Source: Halocaridina rubra
Lineage: Eukaryota; Arthropoda; Malacostraca; Decapoda; Atyidae
Length of the DNA stretch: 64,000 nt
Assembly (NCBI GenBank): GCA_037179515.1
Contig: JAXCGZ010009480.1
Location: forward strand, 1-64,000
Direction of reading: 5' to 3'
The notes below the pieces were generated by a model. The model searched no databases and was not told the origin of the DNA. It was given only the letters and a program-made list of their open reading frames with translations. Below are positions 47,595 to 62,226 of the stretch, one piece after another (the first letter of the stretch is position 1; each line of letters opens with the position of its first letter). The translations under genes and the position numbers were made by a program.

Positions 47595-50500
47595 GGGGCG
47601 GGCACAATATCAAAGAATAGCCTCACCGTATTCCCTGCGTGTCGTAAAAGGCGACTAAAAGTGGACGGGGCGGGGAGACTAGGAATCCCCCCCCCTTGTA
47701 TCAACCTCCTGCGAGATGTCAAAGAAGAAGGGGAGTAGAGGGGAGAATAACTTCTCCCCAAAATCTAGTTTTGGGGTGTCTAAATGTGCGTGATGAAAGG
47801 AAAAGGAGAAGTGGCATTTGGTGATGTGACGGGTAGGGTGTCTGGGGTTGAAAGGGGGAGAGCGAGAGAAGGTGTGGCATTATTGCTGAGTGAATGGATG
47901 GTAAATCAGGTAGTGGAATGGAAAGAAGTGTCATCTAGGCTGATGTGGGTGAGGGCTAGGATAGGAAGGGAATGTTGGGCTTTTGTTAGTGTGTATGGGC
48001 CAGGATGTGAGAGAAGTGAGGAAGAGCGGGATGAATTCTGGAATGAGTTAACTAGATGTGTGGATGGTCTGAGAAGAAGGAACTATGTAGTTGTGTTGGG
48101 TGACTTGAATGCCAGAGTGGGTGATGGAGAGATAGAAGGTGTTGTAGGAAAGTATGGGGTACCAGGTGGGAATGAGAGTGGCGAGAGACTGTTAGATATG
48201 TGTGTGGAGCAAGAGTTGGTGATAGGTAATAGTTTATTTAAGAAGAAGTTAATAAATAAGTATACATGGATGAGAGTGGCAAATGGAAGAGTGAAAGAAA
48301 GAGCATTGATGGATTATGTGTTGGAAGCAAAGGGCATGATTGGTAGAGTGAAAGATGTACATGCATGCAGGGGTGTGGCTGCTGGGATGTCTGATCACTT
48401 TTTGGTTGAAGCAAATGTGGTAGCAGCAAAAGAGTGGGGAAATAGTGTGGGGGGATGCAGAAGGGAAATAGTGAAGGCGGAAGAGTTGAAAAAGCCAGAG
48501 AAGAGACAGGAATATCAGGACAGGTTGAGAGTGGCATATGACAGGGTGAAAGAAAGAGAAGTTGGGGAATTAGGGGAGGAATGGGGGTTGATGAAAGAAT
48601 GTTTTGTGGGACATGCAAGTGATGTGTGTGGAAAGAGGTTTGTTGGAGGTGGCATGAGGAGGGGCAACGGGTGGTGGAATGAAGGGGTGAAAATGAAGGT
48701 GGAAGAGAAAAAGAGGGCTTTTGAGGAATGGCTGCAGTGTAAAAGTAGGGAGAAGTATGAAAGATATAGGGAGAAAAATGTGGAAACCAAGCGGAAGATA
48801 GAGGAAGAGAAGAGGTTGGCAAATGTTAGGTGGGGATAGGATTTTAGTAGGTCATATGAGGAGAATAAAAAGAAGTTTTGGAAAGAAGTGAAGAGAGCAA
48901 GGAAGGGTGGATCGAGGATGGAAGAGACAGTGAAAGATGTGAATGGACAGATGTTAAGAGGGAACGTTGCAAGGAAAAGATGGGCAGAATATTTTGAGTG
49001 CTTGCTGAATGTTGAGGAAGATAGAGAGGCAGCTATAGTGGCAGTGGGAGGGGTTCAAGGGCCAGTAATGGGAGATGAAAATGAGAGAGAGATTACAAGA
49101 GAGGAGGTGAAAAGGGCATGTATGAAGCGAAAGCAGGTAAAGCACCTGGAATGGATGGTGTGAGAGCGGAGATGTTGAAAGAAGGGGGTGTGACTGCATT
49201 GGAATGGTTAGTGAGAGTGCTTAATATATGCTTTATGTTGTCATTGGTGCCAGTGGATTGGGTGATTGCCTGTATAGTGCCCCTATACAAAGGTAAGGGA
49301 GATATGTATGAATGCAGTAATTTTAGGGGTATAAGTTTGTTGAGTGTGGTAGGAAAAGTGTATGGTAGGATACTGGTTAATAGGATTAGGGATAAGACAG
49401 AATGTGATCGCGGAAGTGCAGAGTGGTTTTAGGAGAGGTAGAGGTTGTATAGATCAGATTTTTATAGTTAGGCAGTTATGTGAGAAATATTTAGCAAAGG
49501 GTAAGGATGTGTATTTTGCATTTTTGGATCTGGAGAAAGCATATGATAGAGTTGATAGAGAGGCTATGTGGAATGTTTTGAGATTATATGGAATCAATGG
49601 TAAATTGTTGCATGCAGTGAAGAGTTTGTATGAGGGTAGTAGAGCTTGTGTTAGGGTAGGGAATGAAGTGAGTGAGTGGTTTCCAGTGAGTGTGGGACTG
49701 AGACAGGGATGTGTGATGTCACCATGGCTGTTCAATTTGTATATTGATGGAGTCGTAAGAGAGGTGAATGAGCGAGTGCGTGGTCGAGGTTTGAGAATGG
49801 TAGATGGGGATGATAACGAGTGGGAGCTGAATCAGTTGCTGTTTGCAGATGATACTGTGGTCGTGGCAGATTCAGAGGAAAAGCTGTGTCAGTTAGTGTC
49901 AGAATTTGGAATGGTGTGTGAGAGAAGGAAGCTGCGAGTGAATGTGGGAAAGAGTAAGGTTATGAGGTGTACAAGAAATGAGGATGGCGCTGGATTGAAT
50001 ATTATGTTGAATGGAGAGAAACTTGAGGAGGTTAATCAGTTTACGTATTTAGGCTCGGTTATAGCTGCAAATGGTGGAGTGGAAGCAGATGTGTGTCACA
50101 GAGTGAATGAAGGATGTAAAGTGTTGGGTGCATTGAAAGGAGTGATGAAGAATAGAGGGTTGGAAATGAATGTTAAGAAAGTTTTGTATGAGAAAGTGGT
50201 TGTGCCAACTGTGATGTATGGATCAGAGTTATGGGGTATGAAAGTAAGTGAGAGACGGAAACTAAATGTGTTTGAGATGAATTGCCTGAGGAGTATGATT
50301 GGTGTATCTCGATTGGATAGGGTTAGGAATGAAGTGGTGAGAGCAAGAACGGGTGTGAGGAGAGAAATTGCAGCCAGAGTAGATATGAATGTTCTGAGAT
50401 GGTTTGGCCATGTGGAAAGGATGGATGATGAAAGGCTGCTGAAAAAGGTGATGAATGCGAGAGTTGATGGGAGAAATGCTAGAGGGAGGCCTAGGTTTAG

Positions 50501-50883
50501 ATGGATGGATGGAGTAAGGAGAGCCCTGAATGATAGGAGGAAGGATGTGAGGGAAGCAAGCGAGCGTGCTAGGAATAGGAATGAGTGGCGAGCGATTGTG
50601 ACGCAGCTCTGATGGGCATCTGCTGTTACCACAGGGCTGCATCTTAGAGAAATAGCCCTGTGGTAGGGGCAGTAGGAGGAGCTGGCAGTTGTGAAGCGAC
50701 ACAGGTTGTGGAAGAGCCGGGAGGATGGGCTGTGACACTCCAGTAGTGCCATCTGAACGGTCGCTAGCTCCCTCGTCATTGCCCATAGAGCAAAGTAATC
50801 CCCCTATTTGTTTTCCTTTCTTGATGTCGGCTACCCCCCAATTAAAGGGGGAAACAGCCAAGGTATATGTATATGTATGTATG
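47595..50883 (+). mobile_element. RTE-type LINE, copy B (near full-length, inactivated)
   Basis: Same family and same orientation as copy A at 22.0-25.4 kb, nearly identical over most of its length. Flanked by a 12-bp duplication TACTATTACTGT, so both ends are real and it is not 5'-truncated. The 3' end is GGCTACCCCCCAATTAAAGG, GGGAAACAGCCAAGGTATATG and a TATG-rich tail. Compared with A it lacks about 90 bp in the endonuclease. Confidence 0.9.
47784..50612 (+). pseudogene. RTE endonuclease-reverse transcriptase, broken (copy B)
   Basis: The endonuclease has lost the segment holding LNVRG and ALCETKM (relative to A positions about 22204-22292) but keeps VVLGDLNARVGD, MDYVLE and MSDHFLVEA. A TAG interrupts the frame at 48837 (A has CAG, Gln); one base is lost near 49117 and two near 49405. 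The final frame 49362-50612 carries an intact palm with FLDLEKAYDRVDRE, GLRQGCVMSPWLFNLY and LLFADDTVVVAD, and the full C-terminus, uninterrupted where copy A is shifted. No active protein is expected. Confidence 0.85.
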
Positions 50884-50895
50884 TACTATTACTGT
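50884..50895 (+). repeat. Target-site duplication of RTE copy B, right
   Basis: TACTATTACTGT, exact match to 47583-47594. Confidence 0.8.
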
Positions 50896-52380
<1,485 letters not shown>

Positions 52381-53138
52381 ATATTCAATGCTTTTTTCAA
52401 CTAGTAAACATAAGACTGAGTATAATATCATTCATTGATGAAGGAAAGTTTCTCTATTTTTCTACATCAAAGCGACAAACTTGTCATCAGACACAAAAGA
52501 CAGTTTTACTTCTACATATAATTTTTTCTCTCACTAATAACGAATATCACAATGAAAACAACAAAACCTTATATATTAACACTTCAGGTACATAAACTAT
52601 AAGGGACAAATTGAAGACGGCAATAAATATATATTCTTCATAAGTACACATGACAAGCAATTCACCATGATATAGCCTCTGAACATTTTGAAGTACCTGT
52701 ACATCATCACATCTATTAATACAATGCCTTATATTACCAAATGGTGAATCAGTAAATAAATGTTGGTTTTCTTCCCATATCATTATAGCCAGCATTCTTA
52801 AATCCTAAATACTAGCTCACTATATTCAAGTATCTGATATACTATAAATCCCTTCACAAGTGTGTTCATGAATCTCAAAGTATACTATGAACTTCAACTA
52901 TTATGCCAATTTCTATGAATATACATGGGGTGTCTATCTTGTGTCAAGTGTTATGTACACAATAACTGGGAGTGACTGACAGAAGAATTATTATAGCGTG
53001 ACACTATTTAATTTCTAGCTACAAAAAAAATGGTATTCAATATTGCATAATACTCAAAAAGGAAAAAAACTCAAGAAAAGTATAAATTTGTATCATTTAC
53101 ATCATCAAAAATAACTTTAAATTAAACATGCTGTAACA
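52381..53138. other. Intergenic AT-rich sequence, nothing recognised
   Basis: No ORF, repeat or RNA signal supported. Confidence 0.4.
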
Positions 53139-53471
53139 AATTTTTTTTTTTTTTTTTATGATTGTGACACCAGGACGGGCCAAAAAAAAAAATTAAAATA
53201 AAACAGCCCTCATCGGGCCTGGGCACGAAGAATACATAAAGTAAAGAGAAACAGAGATGGAGAGTGTAATGACTTGTCAGATGTGAAGGGATAATAAAAG
53301 ATGTGTGATGAATATCCAAAAATATTCAGTGTAGCTGTAGGCATAGAAAAAGAACCGTAACTGAAGGAAGACTTAACATCGAACTGTCCTGGACAGACCT
53401 ATTTAAGTTAAAAAAACCTTCAGCTGTAGTATCGCAACGGGCGGCTGATGCCATGAGCCAACCTACTACAT
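53139..53471 (-). mobile_element. Poly(A)-tailed dispersed repeat, full-length copy
   Basis: The most complete member (about 333 bp): T-run (poly(A) end), ATGATTGTGACACCAGGACG, GCCCTCATCGGGCCTGGGCAC, GACTTGTCAGATGTGAAGGG, GAAGACTTAACATCGAACTG, TTCAGCTGTAGTATCGCAAC and the terminus CCAACCTACTACAT. Read on the minus strand the first 20 bases are ATGTAGTAGGTTGGCTCATG, which could hold a weak A box. It has no ORF. It behaves like a SINE (fixed 5' end, poly(A), 5'-truncated relatives). Confidence 0.78.
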
Positions 53472-53606
53472 TATTAATTTTGTCATCATCGTTGCAACAG
53501 TTAAGAAGACCTTTCTAATCATATGTATTTTCAGGTTTTGGAATATGAAATGATACATATAATATATTAAAATTAATGGCCTAGCCATACTGATGATAAA
53601 AATACA

Positions 53607-54292
<686 letters not shown>

Positions 54293-54391
54293 GCTGACGG
54301 ATTAAAGTCACACTCCTGAGCGTCCCATGTTAGAGTTAGAAATCTCAAGTGGCTTCTCTCTTCTTTGTATCAAGCCTAGAAATTGGCGCCC
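54293..54391 (+). repeat. Possible LTR-end/primer-binding-site repeat, copy 1
   Basis: GACGGATTAAAGTCACACTC..AAATCTCAAGTGGCTTCTCT..CAAGCCTAGAAATTGGCGCCC. The TGGCGCCC end is the common lysine-tRNA primer-binding sequence that follows a 5' LTR. No gag or pol frame follows. Confidence 0.45.
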
Positions 54392-55807
54392 ATTGAAAAT
54401 GTTAAAATAAATTGGCCAAAAGAGTTTATTTTAAAACGAGCATTATAATGAGGTACCATTACAGAAATTTTGTTCTTGCCTCAAAATGCTATTATCACTT
54501 ATTATTTACAGTTTTTCTTATTTTCTTTCATTATAATTATTATTAGTATTTTTGTCTTTATTATGGCTGTTGTTGCTATCACTCCATTGTCCTTCTTGCT
54601 AATTATTATTTTCATAATACTATCAGTAGTAACACAATTATTAGCAATTTTATTTTGAATTCATACCACTGTTACTGTAGTCAATGTTAATGAGAGTATT
54701 TCTTTAGTGGCTGTTCTTAGCATTTCATGACTTTTCTTTTTGATATCTACAGTATAGCATACTAACGTCATGTAGAGATGATCTAGCAGTTACTCAGCTA
54801 CTTCTTAAGTATCTTCAATACCTATCTGAAAGGTGTAGACAAATACAACTACCACCCTATTTTCAGGCAGTCCCGATCTGCAACTTTCGCATAACACTCC
54901 CGTTTGCCCATTGGAGAAATTGCAAGCGCTTGCAGACTTGCATATGGCCACTGTTCGTACCCAGAGGTGAGATCTAGTCTTTCCTGTATTTGTAATAGCG
55001 ACATTAGGCCCTAGAATATACTCCGGGCTATTCTAATTGCAGAATTTGAGCTTGAGAGGGAGATCCACATCCGAGGAATAGGTGTCGTGAGAGGAAAAAT
55101 GGTAATATGACCGCCTCGAAATTCGAAGCAACACGAGTGGAAGAGGCACGCGAAAGATATATATCTGCACTCTTCTGTTGTCCGGCCAGTCACCAGAAGC
55201 AGGATTCCCAGGCCAGCAGTGGTTACAACCCGGACCTATCTTACAGCGCAGAAGTGAGGGGATGACAGAAAAAGGCGTGGAGTCGGTCCAGTACCTAGCA
55301 ATACCCCCAAAACGAGGGACTCCATAAGGGGACAAAGGGAATGTGGGAATGCAAAATAAGTGAAAAGTCGAGATGAAATAAAAAAGGATATGGAAAATTC
55401 CTCATAAAATAAAAGAAAGAGAGAGACATTTCCCATAGAATAAAACATAACAGGGGAAACTGAAAATTCCCCAAAGTGAAACCATGTACAGTACAATATT
55501 GTGTTGTTATCTGTTGCAGAATACCAAGCCTGAGTTTTTCTAGATTATAAGATTTAAGTTAAGAAAGCCTCAAAGCGACCCCTAGTAGTAGTATATAGAT
55601 ATAAGAGAAAAATAGTTACCCTAGGTTTAATATAGTAAGTGTCATTGACTCAATTATGAGCATTATCAGATAATTGTCATTTACATAGTGTTTGTATTAT
55701 GATTTAGTAATATGATAATCTTTCTTTCATTGATGAATATTTTTGGATATTTGTCACTTACAAACTGTATTTTTATGTTAACTGCATACCATAATTATTT
55801 TTAATTA
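54392..55807. other. Sequence between the two PBS-like repeats, no clear coding
   Basis: A GC-richer stretch at 54.85-55.33 kb has protein-like frames on both strands, possibly decayed retroelement coding sequence, but no motif is recognisable. Confidence 0.35.
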
Positions 55808-56202
55808 TTTTCTCTTTACTATTAAAGTGTATTAGTGAATGGTTGTCTTTTAAATAAAAATGATAAATTTTTCTTTACAGTAAAAACTAATAATCATTTT
55901 GTCACTCATTGATAGCTACATAAGGTAATTGTGAATAGTTAATTTTAGACAGTTTTTATTTTGTTAATTGAAATTCTTTAATTAGAATGATTGCTGTGAG
56001 AACATATTTTCTTTACTATTAAAGTGTATTTGAATATTTGTCTTTTAGATGAAAATGTTTAGTTTCTCTTTACTGTAATAAACTAATAGTCATTTTGTCA
56101 CTCACTGATAGCTACATAATGTAATTGTGAATATTTAATTTAGACAGCTTTTATTTTGCTAATTGAAATTATTTAATTTGAATGACTGTTGTGAGAACAT
56201 AT
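55808..56202. repeat. Two tandem units of about 197 bp
   Basis: TCTTTACTATTAAAGTGTATT recurs about 197 bp later; GTCACTCA(T/C)TGATAGCTAC and GTGAGAACATATTTT recur at the same spacing. Confidence 0.75.
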
Positions 56203-56431
56203 TTTTCTTTTGTTCATCTTTCTTGGAAATCACATGTTCTAAATATATTGAGAGTACCCTTGACAATGAAATAATTTTCAGGAACTTTTAGTATGTAGTA
56301 AGGAGCATAGGGAAACTTTTAAATGTAATACAGAAAAGAAATCCACTTAGATAATTATGCTCTGTTTATGGACTAGAATGATATGTAATTAACAGATGAT
56401 AGCCATCCTTTAAGTTTTAATGCTTCACCAT

Positions 56432-56609
56432 AAGCGTTCGCGACTCTGAGGCGGCAGGTCGAGGGTTCGCGCCCCATCACGGACTGAGGTTAGTAAGGGC
56501 ATACACTCAGGGTAACGATTACATCTGCCAAAACAAGTCCTTCGCAAGAAGGCAACTGTCCTAGCCCTAAGTTGAAAAGGGAGCTCGTGACGTAAAACCG
56601 AAACCAACA
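56432..56609 (+). mobile_element. tRNA-derived SINE, 5'-truncated copy
   Basis: GACTCTGAGGCGGCAGGTCG and GGGTTCGCGCCCCATCACGG (B box), then AACAAGTCCTTCGCAAGAAG and GACGTAAAACCGAAACC. Same family as the SINE at 38.87 kb; the A-box part of the head is missing. Confidence 0.78.
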
Positions 56610-56644
56610 AACCAGAAATAGCGTATTTCAGGATTTGGCGTTAG

Positions 56645-56743
56645 GGTGACGGATATAAATCACACCCATGAGTGTCCCATGTGTACATTAGAAATCTCCA
56701 GTGGCTTCTCTGTTTTTTGTACCAAGCCCAGAAATTGGCGCCC
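56645..56743 (+). repeat. Possible LTR-end/primer-binding-site repeat, copy 2
   Basis: GACGGATATAAATCACACCC..AAATCTCCAGTGGCTTCTCT..CAAGCCCAGAAATTGGCGCCC, about 2.35 kb from copy 1 in the same orientation. Sequence after it (CTTTAGGCACCCCCCACACC..) does not match that after copy 1. Confidence 0.45.
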
Positions 56744-58900
56744 AAACTGGCATTCTTTAGGCACCCCCCACACCATTGGTGGAGGCACGACCAAGAAACT
56801 ATGCCCCGCCATCTCTTGGTATATTTTGAATGACCCGAGGTGCTACAAAATGGTCAACCAACAACCGAGGGGAGTCAGAGTATTATGGCCCCCTATGCAG
56901 AAAACATTACGTAAAGGGGACGGGGGCACTGAGTTAATTGCAGCATCTAAATAAACTAAGTGTTATGTATCTTCGCATACCTATTACCACCTTGCACGCT
57001 GTAAATCTGGTTTGTAGTGTAGAGAATATCTATACGACAAGGCTCTAGAGAATTCCTTGTCAATAGACAGTATATTGCTGTAAGTAGATCATATAAGCAA
57101 GATGTAATACCAAAAGAAAAGGTAGGTAAGAATACCCATCCATAAATACTTAAAATTAATTGTAATGCAACAAATAGTAGGCATAAATGGATTGAGCAAA
57201 CAAGAAGTAATAAATAAGGAACATGTGGTAATATGGTTACCATGAAATACTTGATAGTAAATTTAAAAAAGTGAAAGAATGAGCTACAGACCCTGAAGAC
57301 ATGTACATCATGTTAAAGAGTGCAACATGAATAAAGTACACAACACACTAAGATATGTAAAGCTTTAAATTGAAGTTAGGTTAGTTGGATTGTTAGTATA
57401 GATTAATTAAGGTTAGATTGGGTTATTAAAATACCCACCGCTGCCTACCCATGTTGGCCCGAACACAAAAAATAGTGATTTATACATATAACAACTATCA
57501 TATTGACTCAAAACACATCGAAACTTATCAGAAAAAATAGTTTCATACAAATATAGAAAGGGTGCATGAAACGGATATTAACCAAAATAAATTTTGTAAC
57601 AATCAACAAAATTACCATAGGCCTAAGGATACAGTAAAAACAAAAATGGAATAAAAAATTACTGTTACCCCCCAATTGGTTTTACGTGAGGACTTTCTAA
57701 AAACCCTAAGTATTGCTTGAGCTTGTTTCAAACAACAAATATTAGTTTTAAGAGTTCGAATTTGATTTCATAAACAAGCAAAGCCCGGATGATGAAGTGG
57801 CTCACTTGGGCTGGAGAGCACATTAAATAACGTTGGTATAATATTAACATTATTCTCAATTTCTGAAACAAATAAATGGTTAAAGAAAGAAATGACGTTT
57901 ACACTTACCAAAAACTCAAGCCTGAAGCAGTACGTCCTGTTTTTTTCTTACAAGTAACAAGCCAGTAATATGTAAACACAGCCGCACACAACGGTTACCC
58001 CCACCCCGAGGAGGACTACCGACCCCTTATAAGCAAAGGAAGCTTTTAGGCTCTTTTGCAACTACGATTTTAACCTCTAATCACACTTTCACAACTTGAA
58101 CGACACAATATAACAATGTGAACACACTTTCACAAACGATAAACGATGCTGAACCGGTTATACGAGGGACTGAAAGATAGAAAAAGATATATTTCACGTC
58201 CTTCACTCCAAAACCAACACACACATTTCTGATGACAACGCCGGCCGTGCGCACACGGATTCAAGGATCTCGATATACCAAACTTGCCAACTTTGACTGA
58301 ACTTGAAATTATATATACATCATAATGTCTTTGAAATTTGAATGTAAAATTAATAGCACTCGCAAGATAATTTCTCAAATCATGTACAGTACTGCATATT
58401 ATGAGAACTAATTCGGTTTTACTTTGAGTGCTAAAGCAATCGCAACCATTTCGTAGAACTCTTTGCCAAACTCTCATGATATTCTACTAACACCCTCCCA
58501 CCAAAATAAATAAATAAATAAACGTATTACGAATATTTAATCTTTATATATTGTATATTGAAGATATTATAAAAATGGTATTCATATATCTACATATTAA
58601 AAATATATTCATTCCTTAAGAAGTAAAGCATTACTAGATGATATGAGATTTTAGCTAACTTGAAAGTAAGAAACGTTTCCTCCTTAAGAAAAAAATAATA
58701 ATAATAATAACTGAATAGATAAGTTGAGTTTATTTTCTTAACTATATCGATAAAATATTAGAAAATAATGCAATCTTCCCTTACAATACTAAACATTTTA
58801 AATAGTCAACTTCGCTAAAAATTTAGCTTTACTAGGCACGGACTTGTTATTTTATTCTATTTTACAATATTCTGAAAAACTTTCCTTCTTTATTCGGTGG
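56744..58900. other. Intergenic sequence; contains a repeat shared with 28.4-29.0 kb
   Basis: 57350-57570 resembles 28392-28990 (ATATGTAAAGCTTTAAAT, and CAAAACACATCGAAACTTAT versus CAAAACACATCAAAATCTAT), so it is a dispersed repeat of unknown type. A GC-richer stretch with a GTAAGT-type donor lies at 57.9-58.3 kb. No protein gene is recognised. Confidence 0.4.
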
Positions 58901-59011
58901 ACATGGGAGTAATATGTAGTACGGATCAAAGAGGGTCTGTCCCTCTCATTTCTGCCTCTCATTTTATTCTATTTTCATGCTTTTCCTACCAGATCTTCCC
59001 ATGCTCTTTCC

Positions 59012-59995
<984 letters not shown>

Positions 59996-60002
59996 ACATA
60001 TT

Positions 60003-60447
60003 ACACGATGCAGAACACAGGAAGAGATGGAAAGGATAAAAAAAACTCGTTGCAAGAGGCTAGAAGGTTAAATGAGGAAAGAAACGAAGAAGAGAAGAAA
60101 AATTTTAATTTCAGAGTTCTTCCAGATAATGGAAAGATAAAGAAGATAATGAAAGAAGATTAGCGGATGGGGCCTCATTAAGATTGTTATACACAAATGA
60201 TGATGGATTAGCTGGTAAGGCAGTAGAATTAAAAGATAGGATTCACAACAGTAAGGCAGATATAGTTACACTTACAGAGATTAGGTTGAGTGAGAACATA
60301 AACAGTGTCACAATATTTCCTAAGGACTTCAGAATATTAAGGGTTGAAAGATCTGAGAGGACTGGTGGAGGGATAGCACTGCTCATAAGTGAAAGGATTC
60401 AGGTTGAAGATATAAACTTGGATATAGAAAGTGAGTTCAAGGAATTT
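60003..60447 (+). mobile_element. CR1-like LINE, endonuclease N-terminal fragment
   Basis: The frame up to 60447 reads LRLLYTNDDGLAGKAVELKD, IVTLTEIRLSE and RTGGGIALLISERIQVED. This is the start of an APE-type endonuclease of the CR1 type, with the N of LYTN and the E of LTEI at catalytic positions. It stops where the CATAAGAA tail of an inverted CR1 copy begins, so it is interrupted by that insertion or truncated. The 5' lead has an indel. Confidence 0.75.
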
Positions 60448-61557
60448 CATAAGAACATAAGAACATAAGAATAGAGGACACTGCAACATGCCTACTGGCA
60501 CACACGAGGCAGCTCCATTTTTTAATTGTATTTTCAGCATGTCTAACCTATTCTATTCTACTCTACTTATTTATTCTATTTTTCTTTTTATGATTTTTCT
60601 AATAAGCACTAACCTATTCATACCCACCCTACCTCTGTCATAGTCTATCTAATCTACATTTGAAGGTGTCTAAGGTATTGGCATTTACTATCATACTAGG
60701 AAGCTTGTTCCATGCATCAGCTACTCTATTACCAAACCAATTTTTACCAATTTCCCTTCTGAACCTAAATTTATCAAGCTTAAATCCATTATTACGAGTT
60801 CTGGTTTGATCATGAATTTTTTAAACTTTATTAATATCTCCCTTGTTAATCCCTTTAAACCATTTATACACTTCAATCATATCCCCCCTAACTCTTCGCC
60901 TCTCTAGAGAATGTAGATTAAGTTTTTTTAATCTGTCCTCATATGGTAGATTTCTGATATTGTGTATCATCTTGGTCATCCTTCGCTGCACTCTCTCCAA
61001 GGATTCAATTTCCATTCTATAATAGGGTGACCAGAATTGCACAGCATAATCTAAATGGGGCCTAACTAATGCAAGATAGAGCTGCAAAATAACTTTTTCC
61101 GTCCTATTGCTAACGCTTCTTGAGATAAATCCTAAAATTCTGTTTGCTTTATTTCTGACTGCTGTGCATTACTCTCTTGGCTTAAGACTACTACTCACAA
61201 GAACTCCCAAATCCCTTTCACACTGAGAACTCATGATTTCATGGTTATTTAGCTTATAATTAGTATTGTCTTTTATAGTACCCATTTTAACTACTTTACA
61301 TTTTTCAACATTAAATTCCATTTGCCATTTGTCCGACCATTCAGATAATCTATTTAGATCTTCCTGTAAAGCATGAATGTCTTCTTTTCCATTTATAGTT
61401 CTACCTATTTTAGTGTCGTCTGCGAATTTACTTAGGTTACTACTGATATCCGAATCCAGATCATTTAGATATACGATGAATAATAGGGGACCCAGTACCG
61501 AGCCTTGTGGTACCCCGCTAGTAACCGAGCCCCACTCTGATTTCTCTCCATTTATGC
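60448..61557 (-). mobile_element. CR1 LINE copy 1 of a head-to-tail series (5'-truncated)
   Basis: The 3' tail is (CATAAGAA)n as seen on the plus strand, followed by GAATAGAGGACACTGCAACA. Minus-strand frames give SGVPQGSVLGPLLFIVYLND (motif B), LSKFADDTKIGR (motif C), WQMEFNVEKCKVVKMG and LYLALVRPHLDYAVQFWSPY. The 5' end stops inside CINGEKSEW at 61557, where the tail of copy 2 starts. In-frame stops separate the two coding parts. Confidence 0.85.
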
Positions 61558-62226
61558 ATAAGAACATAAGAACATAAGAACATAAGAATAGAGGACACTG
61601 CAACATGCCTACTGGCACACACGAGGCAGCTCCATTTTTTAATTGTATTTTCAGTATGTCTAACCTATTCTATTCTACTCTACTTATTTATTCTGTTTTT
61701 CTTTTTATGACTTTTCTAATAAGCACTAACCTATTCATACCCACCCTACCTCTGTCATATATCTATCTAATCTACATTTGAAGGTGTCTAAGGTATTGGC
61801 ATTTACTATCATACTAGGAAGCTTGTTCCATGCATCAGCTACTCTATTACCAAACCAATTTTTACCAATTTCCCTTCTGAACCTAAATTTATCAAGCTTA
61901 AATCCATTATTACGAGTTCTGGTTTGATCATGAATTTTTTAAACTTTATTAATATCTCCCTTGTTAATCCCTTTAAACCATTTATACACTTCAATCATAT
62001 CCCCCCTAACTCTTCGCCTCTCTAGAGAATGTAGATTAAGTTTTTTTAATCTGTCCTCATATGGTAGATTTCTGATATTGTGTATCATCTTGGTCATTCT
62101 TCGTTGCACTCTCTCCAAGGATTCAATTTCCATTCTATAATAGGGTGACCAGAATTGCACAGCATAATCTAAATGGGGCCTAACTAATGCAAGATAGAGC
62201 TGCAAAATAACTTTTTCCGTCCTATT
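61558..62226 (-). mobile_element. CR1 LINE copy 2 of a head-to-tail series (5'-truncated)
   Basis: Starts with four CATAAGAA-type octamers at 61558-61590. It repeats the 3' UTR and the last coding part (LALVRPHLDYAVQFWSPYYR to KGINKGDINKV) and ends at TCCGTCCTATT, where copy 3's tail begins. It is the shortest of the three. Confidence 0.85.
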
